From: Chromobotia macracanthus | Taxonomy: Eukaryota; Chordata; Actinopteri; Cypriniformes; Botiidae | DNA length: 64,000 nucleotides | Direction: 5' to 3' | NCBI GenBank assembly: GCA_036877525.1 | Contig: JAZGTH010000066.1 | Location: 5,182,001-5,246,000 of the forward strand | Part shown: positions 1 through 9,934 of the stretch, piece by piece | How the letters are laid out: each line of letters starts with the position of its first letter | Position numbering within the stretch: position 1 is the stretch's first letter | Translations under genes and position numbers: made by a program | The notes under the pieces: generated by a model | Database searches by the model: none | The model's input: the letters and a program-made list of their open reading frames with translations, nothing else | Told to the model about the DNA's origin: nothing

Positions 1-1329
1 GAAATGGGAGCTCAGGTGAGTGTTAGGAGCCCAGAGCAATATACAGTGCCCTGAATTGCTGCTGTAGGTGCGTCCCTGACAAAAGGCTATAGAATGATAT
101 GGTTTTGAGTGATAAAGCAGGTTTGGGTAATTTGTTCAAAAATTACTTTATAGAGCTGAATGCTGGTATGTGTTTTGTTCTGTATGTAATTGTCTTTTGT
201 ATGATTAGTAGAGCAGCCTTGTTAGCCACTGCCAGCTGTCATGGATGCAGAAAAGAGGACATCCAAAAAACATTTAAATTGAAAGAAAGGACTAAAATAG
301 ACTAAATATAACCAACATTTTTCTGTGTTGAAATAAGGTGAAGTGAAAATAAACAAGCAAGAGCAAAGGTGATTGTATGTCCCATTTACAGTTTGCCCTG
401 TCACACCTTAGACAGTCATCTTGCCATGCCGGAAATGTAATAATAAATGTAATTATAATAATAAAAATAAATGAAAAATAAATATTTTTAAAAGTCAGAC
501 TTATAACAACCTGCAATGTGGTACTGGTAAATATCATCATTTCATTTAATGGAAGCATTATGTGAAGCAGTATTTTGTATGTATTTCAGATGTGTTGGCA
601 TACAAAGCCTTTTTACTGCCTGCTGTTTCCCAGTGCCTCTGGGAAACGCTGGTTTGGCACAATTCAAAGGTTAACAGATCTACAGCAACATTATACATTT
701 AGCTAAAGTTATGCAAAGCCACATATCACACAGAATAGCACTAAAATAAACAATAAGTGCCTGGACTGGACATTTTTGAATGGATTTCACTTAAAAGCAT
801 GGCATAAACTGTGAAATTAATCAGTTAATATATAACCAATACAACTTACTGTCACAGCACATTGTGGCAGAATTTACTACTGGATCTCAGAAAAATAACT
901 GGTGTCTAAAAATGATGACAGTAACAACCAATGTAAAACTAGGTGTAAACTGTACTAGACTAGGTACTTATTACGCATTCAACATACAAAGCTCACTTAC
1001 TTAACGTGATTTCCATGGACATTGGTCACTTTATTATATGGTATGTATATACACTACACTATTATTTCAATCTATACTACCTCACAGTGTTCATACCCCA
1101 CTGTGTTTGTATTTTATCCTTCATTTGTATTTATGCCTTTACTCATTTTGCATATGTCTTTGCCTATTTATACTGTTTGTATGTCTTTTGCTACCTACAC
1201 TGTTTATTGTTTACACTGTTTATTATTTATTCTGGGTATTCTAAATGGTCTTTCGTTGTTTTTCTTTGAACAATGACAATAAAGATCTATTCTATTTTAC
1301 AGAAAATGTAAAATGCTTTAATGAATTCT
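1..1329. other. AT-rich non-coding start of window
   Basis: No supportable exon is seen here; the short open frames are AT-rich and low in complexity. Positions 1081-1300 are a pyrimidine-rich stretch ending in a polyadenylation-like ACAATAAAG followed by TCTATTCTATTTT. That resembles the 3' end of a retroposed element, but the family is not recognised. Positions 30-47 share an 18-base word with 37585-37602, so this segment may contain the edge of a dispersed repeat. Confidence 0.4.
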
Positions 1330-2364
1330 TCTCTAATGCGGTCATTAAAGCACATGGCTTCTCATACCACTGCTATGCAGATGATACATAGCTTTACTCT
1401 TAATTTCAGCCCAACGACCCCACTATTGCTGCCTGGATCTCTGCCTGCCTTTTAGACATCTCAGCCTGGATGACAACCTCAGCAAGACAGAACTTCTGAT
1501 AATACCGGCCAACCCATCATTAGAACACAATTTCACAGTTGAACTTGGATCATCCACTCTTACACCCACTTGGTCTGTTAGAAACCTTGGGGTGGTGTTT
1601 GATGACCAGCTGAAATTCACTCCACACGTTGCAACAATCTCTCGGTCATGCAGGTATGTGCTTAACAACGTCAGGAAAATCAGAGCCTTCCTGTCCAGGC
1701 ACGCAAAGCAGCTCCTAGTCCAAGCACTTGTAATATCAAGGCTGGACTACCGCAATGCCCTTCTGGCTGGCCCTCCAGCCAATGCCACCAAACCCCTGCA
1801 AATGATCCAGAATGCTGCAGCACGTCTGGTCTTCAATCAACCAAAAACAACCCATGTCACACCCCTCCTGACCTCACTCCACTGGCTACCTGTAGCCTCC
1901 TGCATCAGATTTAAATCTCTGACGCTTGCCTTTAGGACAGTAACCAGAACCTCTTCCTCCGACCTAAACTCACTCCTACAGACATATGTCCCCTCCCACC
2001 AGCTACGGTCAGTTAACAAGCAATGTCTGATTGTTCTCCCACAACGTGGCACCAGATCAATCTGTAAAACGTTCACCTATTCTGTTCCTTTGAACTCCCA
2101 GCCTCTGCTGAGACCATCACAACCTTCAAAAAACAACTCCTGTTTCACAGACACCTGACTAATTCCTAATGCTCTATTCTATCCTCCAATATATATATAT
2201 ATATATATTTCTTGTCTCTAGTTCATCCTGTCTCTAGCATCAGAATACAATATCCGCTTGTAAATGTAGCTTTGTAGACCACAGTCTACAAAGAGCGCCT
2301 TGTTGGCTCACTAGTCCTTTGTAAGTTGTAAGTGTTTGCTAAATGTCTAAATGTAAATGTAGAT
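1330..2364 (+). mobile_element. 5'-truncated L2-clade LINE (reverse transcriptase end plus 3' tail)
   Basis: Translation across 1340-1400 gives the reverse-transcriptase active-site block SYHCYADDT, immediately followed by an in-frame TAG where L2 elements normally encode Q. A shifted frame carries the rest of the thumb and C-terminal region. The longest uninterrupted piece is 1592-2158, with landmarks NLGVVFDDQLKF, SRLDYRNALLAG, IQNAAARLVF and LHWLPV, all typical of CR1/L2 LINEs of fish. The 3' end has a (TA)n run at 2190-2208 and the family tail TTTGCTAAATGTCTAAATG near 2335-2360. The 5' part of the element is missing and the copy has a stop and at least one frame break, so it is dead. The left boundary is approximate. 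Confidence 0.85.
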
Positions 2365-2458
2365 TTTACAAAAAACTGCAATTGCCCACCTGCTGTCATA
2401 GATCTAACACAAGGATGTAATATGTATTTGTCTTTCTCTTATTTTCTAATGTCTGTAG

Positions 2459-3150
2459 CATGGCACCTGATAAAGATGGAAAAGGAGATGATGTGATGAT
2501 TTACATGTACTACGATCAGACTCAAAACAGCTGTTATCTGTTGGGCGGTCAGAATGGAAATCACTTTAGCAGTGAGAAAGACTGCATGAGGAACTCTTCT
2601 GACAGAGCTCCAGAACTGTTTTCCATGGATGGTAATAGTCCTTATTAGATTTGTGTACATTAAGGTATGAAATGTTTATGTCCCTGATAGACAGATACAT
2701 ACAGAGTTGACTGTGTACCTGTGACTTAGTAAAATACTGCCACCATGTGGTAAAAATAACATGTCTGTTCAAAAGCTTGGAATGGTACCAAAGATTTTTA
2801 CTTTTCAAAACAAATTATGTGCAAACTTTATGGATTTATGCCAGATCAGGTGTATGCCATTAAAATGAAATGAAGACCTATAATGACACCAGAGACCAAA
2901 TAATGAGAAATTAATAAATATGTACATTTTCCAGTGGTGTCAAACATTTGGATCCTGTTTTTAAAAAATGATCTTTTCTCTAGAAACTCAGGATCGCAAG
3001 CTTCCAAAAAAAACGGGAATGTTTTGGTGCCTTACTCAGATATTACTACAGTCCGGAGCATCACACATGCAGGCTCTTCTTTTTATGGGGGCAATGGAAA
3101 CCGATTCCTCTCATTTATTACCTGCAGTGCAACATGTTACAATGCTGAAG
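2459..3150 (+). pseudogene. Decayed Kunitz-type protease-inhibitor gene, two exons
   Basis: Two exon-like pieces with good splice sites are seen. Exon A (2459-2631) follows a GTAG acceptor and ends at a GTAATA donor. It reads as a Kunitz-like core (YYDQTQNSCYLLGG, NGNHFSSEKDC), but the expected last cysteine is serine (CMRNSS). The second-disulfide cysteines are absent, as in some fish family members. Exon B (2984-3150) follows CTAG and ends before GTATGTG. It encodes FYGGNGNRF and then CSATCYNAE, the end of a second Kunitz domain. Joined in phase from exon A, however, the frame starts in one register (KLPKKTG) and the recognisable domain continues in another. The break lies at the run of eight A near 3008-3015, and cysteines expected early in the domain are replaced. 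No start, signal peptide or transmembrane exon could be assigned. The most likely reading is an inactivated gene; an alternative is a very divergent exon pair of a gene extending outside the recognisable part. Confidence 0.55.
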
Positions 3151-4782
3151 GTATGTGTGCTATAACGTTATCTTTACTGTTGTTCATTTTAACCTTAGAT
3201 CTATATGCAAAATCATATGAATGTAAATATTTATGTTTAAATAAATGAAGGCCTTGAGGATCATTCAGATAAGACATGTACAAACAGGTAAGAATCACCA
3301 GTTAATGAAGTAACCAGGGACCATGTAAATCTGTCATTGCATATATGACTAAATAACATTTGAAGTCAAGGCATATGTGTTAAGAAGGTTAAAAAGAAAT
3401 CAGTATAAATATAGTGTAAATTAAACAACTTGTTTAAATGAATAAACAAACAAATAGGAAAACAGCAATTCATTTTCTAAGGATTTTAATCCTTGTTAAT
3501 TTTAGTTAATGCAAATACAATTGTTCATTTATGTTTGTTTATTGTGTATTAACTAATGGCAACAGGTATAGGCTTTGATTTGAAATATATTAGCTGAAAT
3601 TAACAGACCAAGATTAAGTATTTTTAATTGTTAGTTTAGGTTAACTAAGATAGGTAACTAATGCTAACAAATGGAACCTTACTGTAAAGTGTTAACAAAA
3701 AGCTTTCTGTACAGTAAATATCATCCCCTCTTACAGCACTGACCACCATGTATGAAACTTACACTATTTTAAAATATAGTGCTGGACAGTTTTCTAAATT
3801 ACACAGGAAATTATGATGTTTTGAAAATATGAAACAACTCTAACTGAGGGTAAAACAGGAAGGTGCAAAACTCTCCTTGACAATTTGTCTCACAGACATT
3901 TTCATTCACAGACGTTAATATTTCTGGCTATTGTGGGGGCGCAGGTTTCTCCTGACCTGACGCTTTGGGGAAGATCTACAGACAAGATACTGGCTGTGTA
4001 GTTGGGTCAGCTTCTGGGTCCTTATTCTGAGTGACAAATGTTTCACCTGTGGTTTGTAAAAACAGCAGGCAATTTGACCACTTCCTACCCAGACATAGAT
4101 AAGTCCAGCCTTACAAATCTTCAGCCTAATGTAGCTCAGTCTGGGGTTCATAAGGTAAAATAATGTTATAATTCACTTGTTTAATAAACTCCCAAGTATG
4201 TTTTTAATGCAAACGGCATTTACCTGTAACAAAACTAAGACTTTGCAGGAGCCTGAAGCTCAGTTTTTCTACCAAATTCCCTATATCAATAAAGAATGAG
4301 ACCAGAGTCATACTGTCCACTGAAAGTGATGCAAAATATTAATGTTTGCATTTTGATATTAAGGTTTTTGCTCTTATTGAAGACAGAAAACACAAATCTA
4401 CACAAATATCTACAAGTAGAAAAAAAACCCACAGTGTGTATAAGCTGAGCTCACTTAAAATATGACTGTGAGATCCAAAAAAAATATGCACCAAAGATGT
4501 TCAGAAATGCTCTCTAGGTAGGACGTTTTCTGTGTTTGGAGACAGCCAATGAAATATCGAGAACAAATTAAAAATGCATAGACAAACAACATTTCTGTCT
4601 AGACCATCAGTGAACTAGGATTAAAAGTTTCAGTTCACTTTAAAAAGATCACTTGACTGAAACTTTCAATCACATGCGCATGTCCACACACACACACATT
4701 ACATACATGACCAGATTAGAAAATTGTCATTTACCATTGCTATCTTAAATCAGCTAATGGCTGATTTAGTTGTTGATTACCT
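3151..4782. other. Non-coding DNA between Kunitz remnant and AIG1-PYD gene
   Basis: No gene is supported. The only open frame over 70 codons (minus strand, 3915-4151) has no family features. The interval contains a dispersed repeat (about 3482-3706, listed separately). At 4627-4672 there is an imperfect palindrome in which AAAGTTTCAGT is mirrored by ACTGAAACTTT. Its arms resemble interferon-response half sites, but it lies on the 3' side of the neighbouring minus-strand gene. Confidence 0.4.
3482..3706. repeat. Dispersed repeat, non-autonomous DNA-transposon-like
   Basis: The segment ends with AATGGAACCTTACTGTAAAG followed by TGTTAACA. This resembles the terminal motif of a common teleost interspersed element whose copies read TGGAACCTTATTGTAAAGTG. 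Only this end is clear; the left end is a guess from sequence composition. Confidence 0.4.
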
Positions 4783-7227
4783 TCACTCATGCCCTTCCAA
4801 GTAAGGTTCAAACATGGGCATCAAGTCATGACGAGGAATCTTCATCATAATCGCTTTCATTTTCCTAATAGATTGTGTTTTACCCCATGTTTGTATTATA
4901 AGTTCTGCTATGTCAATTCTGTCTTTACCCTCCATTGAGGCTCTGTGTACTTTCCCTTCAACAGATATTAAGTATTTCAATTTCTTCAGTTGCTTTTCTG
5001 AGAGCTCCTCTAATATATCAACAAGAGTGGTTTCCCAGTTCCATTCTGAAGAATTGTGACCTGAAATCATTATTAATTGATTATGTTTAATACTGCAGTA
5101 TACTCAATGGGCATGAAAGTAAAAAAATAACTTTCATACTCACGTTCTGATGATAGGTCACGTAATTCGATTTCATTGCTGGGTTTTCTGGTTACGTTCT
5201 GTAGCTTTTTACTGACTGTTTTCTTTTGTTCTTCACATCTCTTCAGCTTTTCATTTACTGTTTCAGAATCATGCAGTGTTTTATACTTAGTGTTCAGTGT
5301 TTTATTCTTTTTCTGCAGCACTATATTCTCTTCCTGCAGTGCTGTAATCCCTTTCTTCTGTGCTTCATTCTCTTTCTGCAGTGCTGTAATCTCTCTCTTC
5401 TGTGCTTTATTCTCTTCCTGCAGTACTGTAATCTCTCTCTTCTGTGCTTTATTCTCTTCCTGCAGTGCTGTAATCTCTCTCTTCTGTGCTTCATTCTCTC
5501 CCTGAAGTAGTGCATTTATAATTGATATTAAATGTTCTATCTCCTTCTCTTTATCATGAACAATCTTTTTAAGTCTCCCTATTTCATCATCCTTTAACGC
5601 TAGTTGCCTTCTAATTGAAGCACTGTGTAGACCTCTGTGTGTAGAGAGAAGTTTTTCCCTTGATTCTTCGATCCAGTTAATTTTAGACTTGATCCTCTGT
5701 ACAATAATGTTCCAGTCACTGAGTTGTTCATAGACATCTGTGTTTGGTGCATCAAGTATGTAACAAAGTCTTGTTTCTTGTTTGCAAGCAACAAACTCCT
5801 CTATTGTGTCAGTTATTTTGTCACAATCATTTTGAAAGACAAAATATTTTTGTCCAAAATTTTTAAATAAAGTTTGAAGCCTCTGAGATTTGGTACAACA
5901 ATCAATATCAAACTTTTTGTTGGCACTTGTAAAAATCACTATAGTATGAGCCCACAGCTGAGGAGAGAGAATGCATTCCAGAGTTGTGATGGTTGTTTCT
6001 GTTGGTGTTGATTTCACATTAATAACTAAGAGCACTGCATGTGGTCTAGAAGAACGAACACAGTTCTCCAGCTCTCTTTTGGTGTTATCTGATTGGCTCA
6101 GCTCGCCGCTCCAGCCTGGAACACGGTACAAACGTATCACTCTTCCTGATACTATACGAGTCTCACACATACAGCATTTCTTAAAACGGTCCCAAAATGT
6201 GAAAACGTTTTTTTCTAAAACAGCATTGCCAACAGTGTTTTTTCCAGCTTTTTCACTTCCAATTAGCACAAGTTTCAGTTCATCCAAAATAGGCTGAAAT
6301 CCTGAAAAGATAAATGTTCATTAATACTGAACAAACATTTACAAAGAATTTTACAATTGAGATTCCTTTTTAAAATTACACCCAGATGAGTATGTGTGTG
6401 GGCTTGAGGAAGGCCCACAGCATCATCAAAGACTGCACTCACCCTGTTTACTATCTGTTTGCTACACTGCCAATTTGCAATGCCTTGCATTACACCCAAT
6501 CACAGACAACCACAGTTTGTATTTATTCATCTAGTCCTGACACTTTTTACTACCACTCCAGTCACTGACAGTTCTTCTACTTCTACCACACTACTCTTAA
6601 ACTTTTTAGTGTAATTGTATTTGTTTTGCCTATGTAATACGGTTCTATGTAATAGCACGTGTTGCTTTAATATATAAATGCTCCTTATTTGTGTTTAACT
6701 TTGTGTTTTTAATTGTGTATGGTTCTGTAAATATTAATAAGTATTATTACTTTAATAAGTAATATTTATTAAATGATTATTTTAGTAAGAAATAATGATT
6801 AGTAGGAATTAATAAGTCTGAGCCTCGTCACACGTATTTCAATAGCCAGTTTCCCCAGTGTAAATTGTGCAAATGACACAATTTACACTGGGGATTTACA
6901 CACAATGTGTGTGTAAATATCTGATAAAAACACATGACGCACCAGCTTCATTTACAATCTGTATTTCATTCATGTTTCTAAAATAATTACATGATAAAAT
7001 AAATACACAGCAATGTTTGTTTTCTTACCATCATCATCCTCTTCCCCCAACAAGGGACTCTGGTCCTCATTTGCTAAATCAATAAAACAAAATCAATGAA
7101 TCATTACAACTATAAAAAATTGACAGCTGGTATGTGTCATATGGTTAAAAACAAAGTTACAAAAGAATATGTGTAACGTATATGATGCACAAACATAATA
7201 TGGAAACTTACATGTACTGTTACCCAT
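4783..7227 (-). CDS. AIG1/GIMAP-like G domain - coiled coil - pyrin domain protein
   Basis: Four coding exons join with consistent phases: 7212-7227, 7029-7073, 5144-6301 and 4783-5060 (498 codons, all introns GT-AG). The apparent start at 6287 is a TTG inside exon 3; the first in-frame ATG is at 7227. Residues 1-6 (MGNSTS) fit an N-myristoylation signal. Residues 26 to about 215 are an AIG1-type G domain: P-loop GSEKAGKNTVGN starting at Gly35, then RVPGW where the family has DTPG. Residues from about 225 to 400 are strongly heptad-like; 288-343 are four 14-residue repeats (such as ITALQEENKAQKRE). Exon 4 encodes a fish-type PYD: LVDILEELSEKQLKKLKYL, then DRIDIAELIIQTWG and IPRHDL. GIMAP proteins are immune GTPases that oligomerise on membranes, and PYDs nucleate inflammasome-type filaments. 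The combination suggests a membrane-bound innate-immune adaptor, which is inference. The G1 and G3 changes suggest weak or no GTP hydrolysis. A 5' untranslated exon may lie upstream. Confidence 0.85.
5334..5501 (-). repeat. 42-bp coding minisatellite, four units
   Basis: CTGCAG-anchored units begin at 5334, 5376, 5418 and 5460, exactly 42 bases apart, with few differences. On the minus strand each encodes 14 residues, two heptads, of the coiled coil in the AIG1-PYD gene. The length is a multiple of three, so unit gain or loss keeps the frame and changes the stalk length by about 2 nm per unit. The opposite strand also stays open across the array, which produces spurious antisense open frames. 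Confidence 0.95.
6853..6893. repeat. Perfect 17-bp inverted repeat, 7-nt spacer
   Basis: The left arm is 6853-6869 (CCCCAGTGTAAATTGTG) and the right arm 6877-6893 is its exact reverse complement, separated by CAAATGA. It lies in the intron between exons 2 and 3 of the AIG1-PYD gene, so the transcript could form a stable hairpin there. It may also be the collapsed ends of a small inverted-repeat transposon. Confidence 0.9.
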
Positions 7228-9934
7228 TTGTTATGTTTGCACCTGAAGACAAGTCTTGACTGGTAAAATAAAATTAGAAAATATATTTATATATGTTAAA
7301 ATATATATATTTTATGTCTTATAGATTTGCAAATAAGGCAGAACTACATAAGACCTAAAAGGGAGAAATAAAACTGACAATTACAAAATAAGACAATTAA
7401 GTATTTATTTTTTTTAAATGTCTGGTATTATATCTATTGTCTGTAGAATTGTACTGGTAATTATTTAAAAGACTTTGTTGCACTGTATGCAACTTCCTAA
7501 TAAACTGACCCCAAATATCACTGTAACTTGCTGTAACAGGAAATTCCATTGCAACTCAGAGCATGCATACAAATCGCAACAATGCAGTTAGTTCTGGGAA
7601 GTAATTATAAGAAATTAATAACTTTGGCGACAGTCTTTAAGGCTTTTTAGAATGGCCAAAACGACATTGCAAATGATGTACCAAAATTATTAAGGAAAAG
7701 TCAGATAAATTCCAAAAAAGGAATGTATACAATAAATGTGTTTCCATCAAGGTTTATATGCATATCTTTTTATCTGATAAATAGTTTATACTACTCATTT
7801 GAGCGCATCATTTTTTTATGTGCATTTTCAGAACAGTAAATCTTGCCATTTCCATTCAGTGTTTTCTTACGCAACTTCCCAAAATGCACATAAAATAACT
7901 GAATAGTAACATAGCAAGCGGTGTTGTGGGTAAAACTGAAATCATTGTTTTTTCGTCATCTGATAGGCTTATTGCAAAATGCAGTATATTCTTGTAATTC
8001 ATGACCAACCAATTCGTGACTTAGGTGTAAGTGAATCCAGCAAGAGAAATTGCTGATGATGTTTAATTGAAAAGCCAACAAAAAAGCAAAGCACCAACCG
8101 CGTCTGTTACACATTCTCGTCAGTATATAAACCATGTAAAAACAATGTTTAAATCCTATCTAGCAGCACTTAGATGACTAAGACGTGGACAGCTTTGTTT
8201 TGACAGGACAATGAAGCTTACCACCAATATGTTACAACTTTGTGCTGTATCCCTTTGTTTCTTTGTTTTCTTTCACCCTCTTTTTTTGTTTTACTTTCAC
8301 TTCAACAGGTACAACAAATGGTTCAGACCCATCTCAGTTTCCGTACGTTCACTGACGTAATCGCCCACACCAATCACTTATCAGCATCTGCATCAGGAAA
8401 GAAGGGTTTGGCTTTATAGGTCAAAGGCTTTATAGGGGGTTATAAGGGTTTGGCTTTATAAGGGGCAGAGCCATCATTTCAGATGTGAAAGGGACAGAAA
8501 TGTCAATGACCCAACGCTGAGACGATGCCAACCCCTGTGAGGATCTTGGATGATCATTATTTCTGCTTAAATGCATACACAGTATCAGCAAACTGCATAA
8601 TATGTACCATCTTTGACCCCTGAAATCACTTCTAGTAACACAATTGTCTGACAATGTACATCTTTAATTTTTTTTTGTGAAGCAGCTTTGAAACAATGTG
8701 TAGTGTGAACAGTGGTACACAAATAATTGTGCTAATTATTTATTAAGAGAAATAGACAGTTTAAAAGTAAGTATGTAGCAAATTATTAATCATATTCAAA
8801 CACAATGAAAAGCACGCATACGAGCCTGGTGTGACAAATGAAGCAAGTTACCGATTGTCATGGAAATGTCTGGTCATGCACAGACTACCTTGTCTCTAGT
8901 CTCTTTGACTTCAAATTTGTTTTCATTGGCCAATAATGCAGCACCATGGCGAGGTTCATTCACATCATTAGCAGATACACAATACTGGTGAAATGTTTAT
9001 GATCACCTTTCTGAAGAACCTGAATAAATCCTGTACATTCATTCTTGCACCAACATACTCTGACGTTATTTTAAGTACCATATAGCTATACATGGAAAGG
9101 AGGTATGAAAAGTCAAAACTCATAAAAGGAGAAGTTAACGCTGAAACTCTGAGGCCACCTACTGGCGGAGGCCTGGTTTGCAACCCTGATAGCAAGCATA
9201 TAATTCCAGCTCTTATGGACTTTTGCAAATAACACAAATAAACCCACGAAAAATTACAGTAAAATGATAAGAAAAAAACAAATGTATACATTGCAAGAGA
9301 TAAAGAAGCTTAAATCTGAGACTTGCTTCATGGAAAGGGAAAAAATAAAACCTTACAGACACTTTTTGGGAAGGCTGGGGACATTTCCATTGTGTCACTA
9401 ATTTCCATCACAGGACCAAAGCTGCTGTCACGTGACAAATGAACATAACTCTCATCCGGAGATGCAGTAAGAAAGTGAACTTATTTCTTTTCTCTAGACA
9501 GTCAGCATTACGCTTTTACACTAATGGACTAAGCCCAGAGTGTGGGTTGTGCCATAAAAATATTTATGAGCATTTCAAATACTGTAAGGGTCATCACAAG
9601 TCAGTTTTGACATCCTTATGTTTGGATATTAGGATATATAAAAATGTCCCTCACAAAGGGACAAAGGGTCCAAAGAACGAGTCCAAAAACGCTTTCTAGA
9701 TAGGCAGCTAAGTAGGTTTTGAGACACGGCCAGGGACTGTGCATGCAGTATCGCTCTCTAAACCTCATTAACAATACACTGTAGACCAGCATCACCGGCC
9801 ATACTTTGATGCATTTAAGAAGCTACCTATTGAAAATCTAAGACAGCGATATCAGTTCTGGTGCCTGTTTGATACAAACTTGTACTTTTAAGACCAATCA
9901 TCCAACCCAAGAGAGACTAGTGTAGCTAGCACAC
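7228..9934. other. Intergenic region between AIG1-PYD gene and usp3
   Basis: This interval separates two divergently transcribed genes. No exon is supported. About 310 bases upstream of the AIG1-PYD start, GGAAATTCC at 7539-7547 matches an NF-kB half-site pair, a plausible but unproven control element for an immune gene. At 9427-9436 is GTCACGTGAC, a palindromic E-box of the USF/TFE type, about 500 bases before the usp3 start. About 7740-8040 has the AT-rich look of a dispersed repeat, and 8405-8462 repeats GGCTTTATA three times. Confidence 0.45.
9427..9436. promoter_or_regulatory. Palindromic E-box GTCACGTGAC upstream of usp3
   Basis: The site contains TCACGTGA, the extended E-box preferred by USF and MiT/TFE factors. 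It is about 500 bases upstream of the usp3 start codon. Function is inferred from the motif only. Confidence 0.35.

Noticed and set aside
1592..2158. 188-codon protein-coding gene
   Set aside because: It is the C-terminal part of an L2 reverse transcriptase with the upstream part broken by a stop and frame break; counted as a mobile element, not a gene.
2968..3165. 65-codon frame through Kunitz exon B
   Set aside because: It is the in-phase continuation of exon A but reads through the Kunitz region in the wrong register; the recognisable domain is in another frame.
4627..4672. Interferon-response element controlling the AIG1-PYD gene
   Set aside because: The half sites are imperfect and lie downstream of the gene's stop codon; kept only as a note in the intergenic entry.
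5176..5510. Plus-strand open frames of about 100 codons rich in Phe, Leu, Ser and Cys
   Set aside because: They are the antisense of the 42-bp coiled-coil repeats and have no independent features.
5073..6287. Single-exon 404-residue protein starting at 6287
   Set aside because: The start is a TTG inside an exon. Its last residues run into an intron, and the true donor is at 5143. Upstream exons 7029-7073 and 7212-7227 fit in phase and supply a proper ATG.
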